Origin: Kitasatospora sp. MAA4
GTDB lineage: Bacteria > Actinomycetota > Actinomycetes > Streptomycetales > Streptomycetaceae
Direction: 5' to 3'
Assembly (NCBI RefSeq): GCF_029893355.1
Contig: NZ_JARZAI010000010.1
Location: forward strand, 1 to 64,000
Length of the DNA stretch: 64,000 nucleotides
Shown here: positions 44,801 through 52,703 of the stretch, piece after piece
How positions within the stretch are numbered: the first letter of the stretch is position 1
Layout of the letters: every line of letters begins with the position of its first letter
Notes under the pieces: generated by a model
Databases searched by the model: none
Told to the model about the DNA's origin: nothing
Seen by the model: only the letters and a program-made list of their open reading frames with translations
Translations under genes and position numbers: made by a program

Positions 44801-44874
44801 CGAGACGTCGCGTCTTGACAGGGTGCCAACGGGGCGACGATGATCAATTTTGCGGGACGAGACGTTCTGTCTTG
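44801..44874. promoter_or_regulatory. twin TetR operators and an orphan plus-strand promoter
   Basis: CGAGACGTCGCGTCTTG (44801-44817) and CGAGACGTTCTGTCTTG (44858-44874) share the core AGACG-3-(C/T)GTCT, a near-perfect palindrome. The first overlaps a consensus -35 TTGACA (44815-44820) reading toward plus. The arrangement is what a TetR regulator uses to repress a divergent gene and itself, but the DNA that follows holds only the 3' end of a convergent AraC-type fragment. Confidence 0.6.
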
Positions 44875-44888
44875 CCGCGATCGCCGCT

Positions 44889-44913
44889 GCGTGCCCCACG
44901 GGGGTGGGCACGC
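44889..44913 (-). terminator. hairpin terminator of the AraC-type fragment
   Basis: GCGTGCCC (44889-44896) and GGGCACGC (44906-44913) form an 8-bp stem with a 9-base loop just beyond the stop at 44924 on the minus strand. Confidence 0.5.
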
Positions 44914-44923
44914 GCGGCGGCCG

Positions 44924-45403
44924 TCACGCCGGCGTGGTCGAGCGGGCGTACTCGGTGGGTGCCCGACCGTAGTGCTTCTTGAAGGCTCGGGTGAAGTGGC
45001 TGCTGTCGGCGAACTGCCAGTGGGCCTCGAGTTCCGAGACGCTCAGCCGGCCGACGGGCGCGGTGAGGGCGAGTCGGGCTTCTTCCAGCCGCCGCTGGCG
45101 GATGTAGCCGGTCACGGACTCTCCTACGGCGGCGAAGGCCCGTTGCAGGTTGCGTACGGAGACGTTGAGTTCGCGGGCCAGCATCGTCCCGGAGAGCTCG
45201 GGGTCGGCCAAGTGGGTGTCCGCCAGGTCCTTCGCGGCCTGTGTGAGTGCGGGAGCGAGCTGCGGTTCCGCGTCGTCGACCCGGCTCCTGGCCACCGCCT
45301 TGGCCAGTTCGATGAGTGTGCTGTGGGCGGCTTGCACTCCCGCCGGGCCGAGGTCGGCGACGGTTTCGTAGATCATGTTCGCGTGGGCGACCAGCAGGAG
45401 CAC
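44924..45403 (-). pseudogene. AraC-family regulator lacking its N-terminal domain
   Basis: The 159-residue readable part contains a full AraC double HTH (about 50-155): LARELNVSVRNLQRAFAAVG, QRRLEEARLALTAPVGRLSV and WQFADSSHFTRAFKKHYGRA. The ~150-residue sensor domain expected before it is gone; in frame, an in-frame TAG is met at about 45521 and the only start is GTG 45403 without SD. It is divergent from the damaged SDR gene at 45588, which it probably once regulated. Confidence 0.6.
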
Positions 45404-45587
45404 CTCGGCGCAGTCGGCCGGACCGCTGACGCTCGTTCGTCGCTCCGGCGCCGTCTGGCGCGGTCTGGCGCCGATGTTCTGCCCGGATGGCGCTGTGGTC
45501 CAAGCCCTGCTCTGCCGATGTTCCTAGGCTTCGAGTGCGGGGGCAACCCCCCGCTCGGGCCCGGTAGATGCACAGGAGGAGATCCCC

Positions 45588-46158
45588 GTGAGCCAGCAGA
45601 AGTCCGCCCCCGTGGCCGTCGTCACGGGTGCCGGTACCGGCATCGGAGCCGCGACCGCGCACCGGTTCGCCGCCGACGGATACACCGTGGTCCTCGTGGG
45701 CCGCACCGACCAACATCGACGGCGCCTTCTTCGCCTCGCGAGCTGCGCTGCCCCACCTGCGGGCGGCGCGCGGCTGCATCGTCAACGTCGGATCCGTGGC
45801 CGCACTGCGCGGTGAACGGAACCAGGGCGCCTACAACCTGACCAAGGGTGCGCTGGTCAACCTGACCAACTCCATGGCGCTGGACCATGGACGGGAGATC
45901 CGGGTCAATGCCGTCCACCCCGGTGTGACGCTCAGCAGCGGGTTCCTGCGCGACGCACTCGCCGAGGGGACCGCGCTGCGCAAACGCTTCGCGGAGCGCG
46001 TGCCCATGGGCCGGCCGGCCGAGCCGACCGAGGTCGCCGCCGTCATCGCGTTCCTCGCCGGCCGCGACGCCGCCTACCTCAACGGCGTGCACATACCCGT
46101 GGACGGCGGACTGACCGCCTCGGACGGCCAGACCGATCTCTACCGGATCGACGCCTGA
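45588..46158 (+). pseudogene. short-chain dehydrogenase with internal out-of-frame deletion
   Basis: GTG 45588 with AGGAGGAG upstream starts a normal SDR (VAVVTGAGTGIGAATAHRFA, YTVVLVGRTD). At about 45708 the frame changes and the protein resumes ~90 residues further on (NIDGAFFASRAALPHLRAAR, YNLTKGALVNLTNSMALDHG, VHIPVDGGLTAS). The NNAG region and connecting strands are missing. The catalytic Tyr-x3-Lys (YNLTK) survives in the second part. The product as read ends at a stop at 45815, so the gene is dead. Confidence 0.75.
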
Positions 46159-46243
46159 CGGCGAGGACGGGATGCACCGGATCCCGGTAGGCGGCGCCCT
46201 GCCGTAGCCCTTGCCGCCCAGCACAGAACTGCCCATACTGGTG

Positions 46244-46283
46244 AGAGGCAACTCTCACAACGAGAGCACCCTCTCTATATAGG
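46244..46283 (+). promoter_or_regulatory. alternating GAGAG/CTCTC operator and promoter of the cupin gene
   Basis: GAGAG (46244-46248), CTCTC (46253-46257), GAGAG (46263-46267) and CTCTC (46272-46276) alternate every 9-10 bp, giving nested palindromes over about 33 bp, and run straight into an AT-rich TATATA (46276-46281) and an AGGAGG SD. It looks like a repressor site covering the core promoter; no matching regulator is adjacent. Confidence 0.5.
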
Positions 46284-46291
46284 AGGTTCAG

Positions 46292-46750
46292 ATGGCGGAC
46301 ATCTCAGTGGTCGGCCCGGATGCCGGTGAGTCGATCCAGCTCGGCCCGACCCGGATGCGGATCCTCGAGGACGGCACCACGACCGGGCACCGCCTGGGCG
46401 TCGGGGAGATCACGCTCGCCCCGCACACCGACGGGCCGCCGCAGCACCGCCACGCCCGGCACGACGAGGGCTTCTACGTGGTGTCCGGCGCGGCCCGATT
46501 CACTGTCGGCGAGAGCGTGTACGACGCGCCCGCGGGAACGCTGGTCATGATCCCGCCCGGTGCCCCGCACACCTTCGCCAACCCGACCGACGGCGTCACG
46601 GTCCTGCTCAACACGTTCACCCCGGACCTGTACGTCGACTACTTCCGGGACCTGCGCGACATGATCGCCGCCGGTCGGCCGCTCACCCCCGAGGCGACGG
46701 TCGAGGCGATGAGCCGGTACGCCACCGAACCCGCCACCGACTTCGCCTGA
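46292..46750 (+). CDS. cupin-domain protein
   Basis: A 152-residue single cupin: motif 1 PPQHRHARHDEGFYVVSGAA (His, His, Glu ligands) and motif 2 GTLVMIPPGAPHTFANPTDG (His). A ~45-residue helical tail follows (YFRDLRDMIAAGRPLTPEAT). Small metal-binding cupins of this type include dioxygenases and isomerases of polyketide or quinone metabolism, often beside alpha/beta hydrolases and exporters as here. ATG 46292 follows AGGAGG. Substrate unknown. Confidence 0.8.
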   Translation: MADISVVGPDAGESIQLGPTRMRILEDGTTTGHRLGVGEITLAPHTDGPPQHRHARHDEGFYVVSGAARFTVGESVYDAPAGTLVMIPPGAPHTFANPTDGVTVLLNTFTPDLYVDYFRDLRDMIAAGRPLTPEATVEAMSRYATEPATDFA

Positions 46751-46989
46751 CCATCAAGGCCCTGGCCCAGCGTCTGGGGACGCTGGAGATCCCGACCCTG
46801 GTGCTGTGGGGCGACAGCGACCGGATCGTCGACCCCGACTACGGGCGCGCCTACGCCGCCGCCATCCCGCCGGCCCGGTTCCAACTGCTGACCGACACCG
46901 GCCACAACGCGCAGATGGAGACCCCCGACCAGGTCGTGCACGCGATCTGGGACGGCGCCGACACGGACTTCTCCGCCTTCGCGCGCTGA
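46750..46989 (+). pseudogene. alpha/beta hydrolase, C-terminal remnant
   Basis: Starting at the cupin stop codon, the frame reads TIKALAQRLGTLEIPTLVLW, GDSDRIVDPDYGRAYAAAIP and TDTGHNAQMETPDQV. These carry the acid Asp (GDSDRIV) and base His (GHNAQMETP) of an alpha/beta hydrolase, but the ~200 residues with the nucleophile elbow are absent. A deletion joined the cupin gene end to the hydrolase tail. Not functional as read. Confidence 0.7.
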
Positions 46990-47021
46990 GCCGCGACCAC
47001 CTGCCGACCCCGCCCGCCAAG

Positions 47022-47066
47022 CACACCACGCACACCACGCACACCACGCACACCACGCACACCACC
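47022..47066. repeat. five 9-bp tandem repeats, CACACCACG
   Basis: Five head-to-tail copies of CACACCACG (the last ends CACC) lie between the hydrolase remnant and the exporter SD. A short array like this is prone to slippage and may vary between strains; no spacer structure, so not CRISPR. Confidence 0.9.
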
Positions 47067-47086
47067 ACTGAACGAGGAGGAGGGAC

Positions 47087-48574
47087 ATGACGTCGCATGA
47101 GCCCCTGGCCGACGGCAACCGTCCGCGGTCAGGACTGGTCCTGGCGGTGTGCTGCCTGAGCCTGCTGATCACCGCCCTGGACACCACCGCCGTCAACGTG
47201 GCCCTGCCCGCCGTCGGCCACGATCTGCACGCCCCGGTGAGCGGCCTGCAGTGGACCGTCGACGGCTACACCCTGGCGGTCGCCGCCTTCATGATGCTCG
47301 CCGGATCCACCGCCGACCGGATCGGGCGGCGCCGGGTGTTCCAGGCCGGACTGGCCCTGTTCACTGTCGGCTCGCTCGCCTGCTCCCTGGCCCCGGACCT
47401 GGGCCGGCTGATCGCCTTCCGCGTCGTCCAGGGCCTGGGCGCCAGCATGCTCAACCCGGTCGCCCTGTCGATCATCACCCACGCCTTCCCCGACCCGGGT
47501 GAACGCGCCCGCGCGATCGGGCTCTGGGGCACCACGGTCGGGCTGTCCCTGGCCGCCGGCCCGGTGGTCGGCGGGCTGCTGGTCGCCTCGGCGGGCTGGC
47601 GCTCGATCTTCTGGATCAACATCCCGATCGGCGCGGCCGCCCTGGTGCTCGCCGCGGTGTTCGTGCCCGAGTCCAGGGCCGCGGTGGCGCGGCGTCCGGA
47701 CCCGGTCGGTCAGGTGCTGGTCGTCACGAGCCTGACCTCGCTGGTCTTCGCGATCATCGAGGGCTCCCGCTGGGGCTACGGCAGCACACCGATCATCGCC
47801 CTGCTCGTGCTGTCCACGGTCGCGGTCGCGGCGCTGCCCGGCTTTGAGCGACGTCGTGAACAGCCTCTGGTCGACCCGGTGTTCTTCCGCTCGATCCCCT
47901 TCACCGGCTCGTTCGTCGCCGCCGTCACGGCGTTCCTCGTGCTGTCCGGCTTCCTGTTCCTCAACACCCTGTACCTGCAGGACGTACGCGGTTGCAGCGC
48001 TCTGCACGCCGGCCTGCTGACCGTGCCCATGGCCGCTGCCACCGCACTAGCCTCACCGCTGTCCGGACGCCTGACCGCCGCCCACGGCTCACGCCCGCCG
48101 CTGGTCGCCGCCGGCCTGCTGATCGCCGCCGCGGCGCTGACGCTGACCACGCTCACCCCGACCACACCGTGGGCGATCCTGATCGCCGCCTATGTCCTGC
48201 TCGGGACCGGATTCGGCCTCGTCAACGCACCGATCACCAGCACCGCCGTGGCCGGCATGCCGCGCGCCCAGGCAGGGGTGTCCGCCGCGATCACCACCAC
48301 CGGCCGCCAGGTCGGCAACAACCTCGGCGTCGCCGTCCTGGGCGCGATCGTCGCCGCGCGCACGCGCTCCCCGGGCCGTGCCGGACTCGCCGCCGCCAGC
48401 CACCCGGGCTGGTGGATCCTGGCCGCGTGCGGCCTGGTGATCGCGGCGACCGGCCTGGTGACCACCACCCGCCGCGCCACCGCCACCGCCGCGGGCGTCG
48501 CCGCACGCTTCCCGGCCGCTCCCGTGACCGCCTTGAGCAGCGCGCCCAGGGTGCGCGGAGGCGCACAGGCATGA
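47087..48574 (+). CDS. DHA2/EmrB-QacA-type multidrug MFS exporter
   Basis: A 495-residue transporter with ~14 hydrophobic segments and DHA2 signatures: LITALDTTAVNVALPAVGHD, LAGSTADRIGRRRVFQAGLA, RVVQGLGASMLNPVALSIIT and GLWGTTVGLSLAAGPVVGGLL. It should expel hydrophobic or cationic compounds using the proton gradient. SD GAGGAGGAGGG. Formerly downstream of the cupin/hydrolase genes. The TetR gene at 48682 is convergent with it. Confidence 0.88.
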   Translation: MTSHEPLADGNRPRSGLVLAVCCLSLLITALDTTAVNVALPAVGHDLHAPVSGLQWTVDGYTLAVAAFMMLAGSTADRIGRRRVFQAGLALFTVGSLACSLAPDLGRLIAFRVVQGLGASMLNPVALSIITHAFPDPGERARAIGLWGTTVGLSLAAGPVVGGLLVASAGWRSIFWINIPIGAAALVLAAVFVPESRAAVARRPDPVGQVLVVTSLTSLVFAIIEGSRWGYGSTPIIALLVLSTVAVAALPGFERRREQPLVDPVFFRSIPFTGSFVAAVTAFLVLSGFLFLNTLYLQDVRGCSALHAGLLTVPMAAATALASPLSGRLTAAHGSRPPLVAAGLLIAAAALTLTTLTPTTPWAILIAAYVLLGTGFGLVNAPITSTAVAGMPRAQAGVSAAITTTGRQVGNNLGVAVLGAIVAARTRSPGRAGLAAASHPGWWILAACGLVIAATGLVTTTRRATATAAGVAARFPAAPVTALSSAPRVRGGAQA

Positions 48575-48681
48575 GGCGTCGTCAGCACGGTCCGACGAAG
48601 CGGCCGCCTCGCCGTTGAGGGTGGTCGCGGTGTGCACGACGCGGGAGATCGCCCCTTCGGGGTCCAGTCGCGACAGGTCGG

Positions 48682-49263
48682 TCAGTCGGATGCGGCGCGG
48701 TAGCGGAGGCCGTCCATCAGCAGGTCGAGGAGGCGTGCCATCCGGGCGCGGTGCTCCGGGGTCGTCGCGGCCAGGGACAGGCCGCTGAGGCTGAACAGCA
48801 CGTCGGCCGGCTCGACGTCGGCTCGCAGCACGCCTGCGGCGGCCCCGGCCTGCAGGAGTTCGGTGATCGCGGCGGTCAGCATCGCGCGGCTGTGCGAGAA
48901 CGGGTCGCCGCCGGAGGCGATGAGGGCACGCAGTGCGTCGGACATCCCGCGTTTGGTCGTCATGTAGTGGACGAACCCGTCCATCCAGGCGCGCAACGCG
49001 GCGTCAGGTTCGGTGGTTTCCAGGAGCTCCATGGCGGAGTCGCAGAGTTTGGCGAGCTCGCTGCGATAGGCGGCCTCCACGAGTTCCTCGCGGGTGGCGA
49101 AGTGGCGGTAGAGGGTGCCGATGCCCACGCCGGCCTCCTTGGCGATCGCTTCCAGCGTCACCTCGGGCCCGTCCTGGGCGAAGGTCCGCGCGGCCACCTC
49201 GATCAGTCGGTCGCGGTTGCGGCGCGCGTCGGCGCGCAGCGGCCGGGGGTTGGCGGTGGTCAC
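48682..49263 (-). CDS. TetR-family regulator
   Basis: A 193-residue regulator: HTH around 10-60 (DRLIEVAARTFAQDGPEVTL, EAIAKEAGVGIGTLYRHFAT) and a C-terminal domain of the kind in AcrR-like repressors (GMSDALRALIASGGDPFSHS). GTG 49263 fits the family start; longer readings add unrelated sequence. It is divergent from the SDR gene at 49445, with two palindromes in between, so it very likely represses that gene and itself. Confidence 0.88.
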   Translation of the reverse strand: MTTANPRPLRADARRNRDRLIEVAARTFAQDGPEVTLEAIAKEAGVGIGTLYRHFATREELVEAAYRSELAKLCDSAMELLETTEPDAALRAWMDGFVHYMTTKRGMSDALRALIASGGDPFSHSRAMLTAAITELLQAGAAAGVLRADVEPADVLFSLSGLSLAATTPEHRARMARLLDLLMDGLRYRAASD

Positions 49264-49329
49264 GGCGGTTGCTCCCTCGGGTCTGCGGGCGGTCGGCCGA
49301 CTGCTCCGCTCGGGCGCGGGCGGTTGCAA

Positions 49330-49376
49330 GCGGAGGCTCCTCCGCTTAGCCTGGAGATATGCGGAGGGTCCTCCGG
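49330..49376. promoter_or_regulatory. paired palindromic operators between TetR and SDR genes
   Basis: GCGGAGGCTCCTCCGC (49330-49345) is a perfect 7-bp inverted repeat with a 2-base centre; GCGGAGGGTCCTCCGG (49361-49376) is the same core with one outer mismatch. The centres are 31 bp apart, three helical turns, so two repressor dimers would lie on one face. Located in the divergent promoter gap. Confidence 0.75.
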
Positions 49377-49444
49377 TTATCACTCTACCGGCCGCATGCC
49401 CCCGCGCACCCCGGCTCCAGACCCCCAGCCAGACGGGAACGACG

Positions 49445-50407
49445 ATGAACACCAACATCCCCGCCCCACGCCTCACCACCCCCTTCGGCGCCGAGTCCAC
49501 GGCCGCCGAGGTCGTCTCCGGCATCGACCTGACCGGCCGCCGCGCCGTCGTCACCGGCGGAGCCTCCGGCATCGGCGTCGAGACCGCGCGCGCCCTCGCC
49601 TCGGCCGGCGCCCAGGTCACCCTCGCCGTCCGGGACCTCGCCGCAGGCGCCCGCACCGCCGAGGACATCGGCGCGACCACCGGCAACAGGGACATCCACG
49701 TCGCGGCACTGGACCTGGCCGATCAGGCATCCGTCGCCGCGTTCGTCGCCGCGTGGGACGGGCCGCTGCACATCCTGGTCAACAACGCCGGCGTGATGGC
49801 CTCGCCCGAGCTCCGCACGCCCGAAGGCTGGGAGCTCCAGTTCGCCACCAACCACCTCGGGCACTTCGCGCTGGCCACCGGTCTGCACGCAGCCCTGGCG
49901 CAGGACGGCGGCGCGCGCGTCGTGGCCGTCAGCTCCAGCGCCCACCACCGCTCCCCGGTCGTCTTCGAGGACATCCACTTCCGCGAGCGCCCGTACGAGC
50001 CCTGGTCCGCCTACGGCCAGTCCAAGACGGCCAACGTCCTCTTCGCCGTCGAGGCCGCCAAGCGCTGGGCCACGGACGGCATCACCGTCAACGCCCTGAT
50101 GCCCGGCGGCATCCGCACCAACCTCCAGCGCCACGTATCCGACGAGGAACTCGCCCGACTGCGCGCCCAGGCCGCCGGCGGCGCGGAGCTGAAGTGGAAG
50201 ACGACGGAGCAGGGAGCGGCGACCTCCGTCCTGTTCGCGGCCTCGCCACTGCTGGAGGGCGTCAGCGGCCGCTACTTCGAGGACTGCAACGAAGCCGTCC
50301 GCGGCGAACTCGGTGCCCGCACCGGCGTCGCCGACTACGCCCTCGACCCCGAGGCGGCCGCCCTGCTCTGGCAGGTCTCACGCGACACCCTGGGCACCCG
50401 CGACTGA
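49445..50407 (+). CDS. short-chain dehydrogenase/reductase (retinol-dehydrogenase-like)
   Basis: A 320-residue extended-substrate SDR: RRAVVTGGASGIGVETARAL (NADP site), LVNNAGVMASPELRTPEGWE, LQFATNHLGHFALATGLHAA, catalytic Ser in VVAVSSSAHH and Tyr-x3-Lys in AYGQSKTANVLF. It resembles WW-domain-oxidoreductase/retinol-dehydrogenase-like SDRs common in actinomycetes. Controlled by the divergent TetR gene. Natural substrate unknown; probably induced by a xenobiotic or metabolite sensed by TetR. Confidence 0.85.
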   Translation: MNTNIPAPRLTTPFGAESTAAEVVSGIDLTGRRAVVTGGASGIGVETARALASAGAQVTLAVRDLAAGARTAEDIGATTGNRDIHVAALDLADQASVAAFVAAWDGPLHILVNNAGVMASPELRTPEGWELQFATNHLGHFALATGLHAALAQDGGARVVAVSSSAHHRSPVVFEDIHFRERPYEPWSAYGQSKTANVLFAVEAAKRWATDGITVNALMPGGIRTNLQRHVSDEELARLRAQAAGGAELKWKTTEQGAATSVLFAASPLLEGVSGRYFEDCNEAVRGELGARTGVADYALDPEAAALLWQVSRDTLGTRD

Positions 50408-50562
50408 CTCCCCAGCACCGAGAAGCACAGCAGACAACACCGGCGCCGCGGGCGGGCGGGCGGTCCGTGAACGTCGGGGCCGTCCGGGCGGGTCTCAGGG
50501 TTCGATGTCCTCCAGGTCCGCGAGCAGGCTCGGGTGGGTCAGCTCTGGTGACCAAGTGGCGT

Positions 50563-51561
50563 TCAGGGCACAGGAGTTGTGTGGGTGGCGTTGGTGTAGC
50601 GGGTGGCGAGGCGGGCGAAGGCGTCGTGGAGTTCCGGCGGGCCGATGACGTGGATGTCCGCGTCGAAGCGGCCGAGGGCAGCGGCCAGGCCGGTCCACGA
50701 CCAGGAGCCGAGGGTGAGCCGACAGCGGTCGGGGCCGAGTTCTTCGACGACTGCGTCCTGGGCGAAGCGGGCAGCGGTGGTGGCGGGAAGGTCGAGGATG
50801 ACCTCGCCACGGCAGGGCCAGTCGGTGGTCGTGCCGTCGGAGCCGCGGAATCGGCTGGTGACGAAGGCCGTCACGTCGCCTCCGGGCAGTTCGCGTGGGG
50901 TGAAGCGGGGCCCGGTCGGTGTGCGTGGGTGGATGCGGTCGACGCGGAAGGTCCGCCAGTCGTCGCGGTCGAGGTCCCAGGCCAGCAGGTACCACCGGCG
51001 GTGCCAGGCGACCAGGTGATGGGGGTGCACCCGGCGGCGCTGCGGCGCGTTCGGGGCCTTCCGGTCCTGCGCGTAGTCGAAACGCAGTTCGTCGCGGGCG
51101 TGGATGGCGGTGCTCAGGTCCGTGAGGACCCGGGTGTCGACCTGCGGGGCGTCGCCGGTCTCGGGTGGATGGACGGTGGTGACGCGCAGCAGGTCCATGC
51201 GGTGGCGCAGGCGGGCCGGCATGACCTGGCGGATCACGGTCAGGGCACGGGCGGCGCCCTCGGCGAGCGTGCCGGTGCCGCCGGCGGCGCTCTGCAGGGC
51301 GAGGGCCAGGGCGACGGCCTGGTCGTCGTCGAAGAGCAGTGGGGGCAACTGCCCGCCGGCGTCGAGCCGGTATCCCCCGGCTGGGCCCTTGACGGCTGTG
51401 ACCGGGTAGCCGAGTTCGCGCAGGCGGTCGATGTCGCGGCGGACCGTGCGCACAGTGATGTCGAGCCGTACGGCGAGCTCCTCGCCGGACCAGTCGCGGC
51501 GTGTCTGGAGCAGCGAGAGCAGTGCGAGCAGGCGCGAGGAGGTTTTCTGCACGTCCGCCAT
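50563..51561 (-). CDS. WYL-domain helix-turn-helix regulator (YafY/DeoR-like)
   Basis: A 332-residue regulator: N-terminal winged HTH (LLALLSLLQTRRDWSGEELA, VRLDITVRTVRRDIDRLREL), the GYPVTAVKGPAGGYRLDAGG linker, then a WYL domain (HLVAWHRRWYLLAWDLDRDD, FRVDRIH) and a C-terminal WCX-like part. WYL proteins bind nucleic-acid or small-molecule ligands. Divergent from the PhnB-like gene at 51716, its likely target. ATG 51561. Confidence 0.88.
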   Translation of the reverse strand: MADVQKTSSRLLALLSLLQTRRDWSGEELAVRLDITVRTVRRDIDRLRELGYPVTAVKGPAGGYRLDAGGQLPPLLFDDDQAVALALALQSAAGGTGTLAEGAARALTVIRQVMPARLRHRMDLLRVTTVHPPETGDAPQVDTRVLTDLSTAIHARDELRFDYAQDRKAPNAPQRRRVHPHHLVAWHRRWYLLAWDLDRDDWRTFRVDRIHPRTPTGPRFTPRELPGGDVTAFVTSRFRGSDGTTTDWPCRGEVILDLPATTAARFAQDAVVEELGPDRCRLTLGSWSWTGLAAALGRFDADIHVIGPPELHDAFARLATRYTNATHTTPVP

Positions 51562-51715
51562 TCTGCCTCCGGTAGAGGACGCAACCTGTCCGCTACTCCT
51601 GTCACGTTGGTCCCACAGCCGCCGAGGCGGGCGCAGCCACAGGTCACGGTGGCCGCGCTGCGCGTCTTGCGTCGCGGCGGCGCACATCCGAGGAACCAAG
51701 ATCAAGGAGCGGGCC

Positions 51716-52138
51716 ATGTCCGTCACGACCACCACCCACCTGAACTTCCGGGGGGCCGCGCGCGAGGCGCTGGACTTCTACCAGTCCGTCTTCGGCGGGA
51801 GGGTCGTCGCCGTCACCTACCGGGACGCCGGCACCGTGCAGGACGAGAACGAGGCGGGCTGGGTCATGTGGGGAGAGGTGGTCGGGGACAGCGGCTTCCA
51901 CGTCATGGCCTACGACGTGCCCTCCCGACTGCCGTGGAACCAGGGTGAGCAGCCCTTCTTCGTCTCCGTACGCGGCGACGACACCGACGAGATCAGCGCC
52001 CTGTGGCGGAAGCTGGCCGAGGGCTCGACGGTGGTGCAGCCCCTGGCCGCCGCGCCGTGGGCGCCGCTGTACGGCATGCTCACCGACCGCTTCGGTGTGA
52101 CCTGGGTCCTGGACGTCACCGCCCCCTACCGCGGCTGA
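51716..52138 (+). CDS. PhnB/VOC-fold protein
   Basis: A 140-residue glyoxalase-fold protein of the PhnB (3-demethylubiquinone-like) group: HLNFRGAAREALDFYQSVFG, VMWGEVVGDSGFHVMAYDVP, FFVSVRGDDTDEISALWRKL and YGMLTDRFGVTWVLDVTAP. Metal ligands are not conserved in most of this group and function is unknown. ATG 51716 follows AAGGAG. Often paired with WYL/YafY regulators, as here. Confidence 0.85.
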   Translation: MSVTTTTHLNFRGAAREALDFYQSVFGGRVVAVTYRDAGTVQDENEAGWVMWGEVVGDSGFHVMAYDVPSRLPWNQGEQPFFVSVRGDDTDEISALWRKLAEGSTVVQPLAAAPWAPLYGMLTDRFGVTWVLDVTAPYRG

Positions 52139-52239
52139 CCCGCCCGAGCCGGTGCGACGAAGGGCAGACACGCCGTCGTCGCACCGGCCCGACGGGCTCG
52201 GTGGATGCGCTGTGGTGGATGCGCTGTGGTGGTCGGCCG

Positions 52240-52611
52240 CTATGCCGCGCTGCCCGGCGGGAGCCGCCGGGTAATCCGGTCGAACAGCTCCGCCAGCGGC
52301 TCGCCGACGTCCCGACCGAACTCGGTCAGCCCGTAGGTGACCTGGGGCGGCGTCGTCGGCTCGACCGTCCGCCAGACCAGGCCGTCCTGGACCAGCGCGC
52401 GCAGGGTCTGGGCGAGCATCTTCTCGCTGATGCCCTGGATGCTCTCGCGCAGCTCGTAGAACCGGAGGTCGTTGCTCTGCAGGGAGATCAACACCCAGAC
52501 GCCCCACCTGCTGGTGACGTGGTCGACCACGTCGCGCGCGGGGCAGTCGGTGTGAAGCACGTCATACCGCTCTGCTGCCTCGGCCCGTGTGTGCTGCGCG
52601 CTTCCCGTCAT
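52240..52611 (-). CDS. HxlR-type winged-helix regulator
   Basis: A 123-residue HxlR protein: CPARDVVDHVTSRWGVWVLI, LRFYELRESIQGISEKMLAQ, TLRALVQDGLVWRTVEPTTP and VTYGLTEFGRDVGEPLAEL. The first Cys (DCPARDV) is the position used for redox or aldehyde sensing in characterised relatives. Divergent from the NmrA-type oxidoreductase gene at 52704, a very common pairing; the regulator probably represses it until quinone or aldehyde stress. Confidence 0.9.
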   Translation of the reverse strand: MTGSAQHTRAEAAERYDVLHTDCPARDVVDHVTSRWGVWVLISLQSNDLRFYELRESIQGISEKMLAQTLRALVQDGLVWRTVEPTTPPQVTYGLTEFGRDVGEPLAELFDRITRRLPPGSAA

Positions 52612-52627
52612 GTGATGAGCTTACCCA

Positions 52628-52665
52628 AAGGTATGTCCTTACCAGGAGTTAGCCCAGCTCCTAAC
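52628..52665. promoter_or_regulatory. operator-like palindromes between HxlR and NmrA genes
   Basis: GGTA-6-TACC (52630-52643) and GTTAG-8-CTAAC (52648-52665) are two adjacent inverted repeats in the 92-bp divergent gap, suited to binding of the HxlR dimer at both promoters. Confidence 0.45.
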
Positions 52666-52703
52666 GTGAAGGCCACAGAGGACATCTGACGAAGGAACTG
52701 ATC

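Noticed and set aside
47022..47066. 9-bp tandem repeats as a possible CRISPR array
   Set aside because: Units are directly adjacent without spacers and too short.
48575..48681. Coding-like minus-strand stretch between the DHA2 exporter and TetR genes
   Set aside because: About 25 residues of plausible sequence (AISRVVHTATTLNGE) without start, SD or recognisable family; not enough to annotate.
48751..51948. 1065-residue plus-strand open frame
   Set aside because: It runs across a TetR gene, an SDR gene and a WYL gene in wrong frames and has no coding-like motif.
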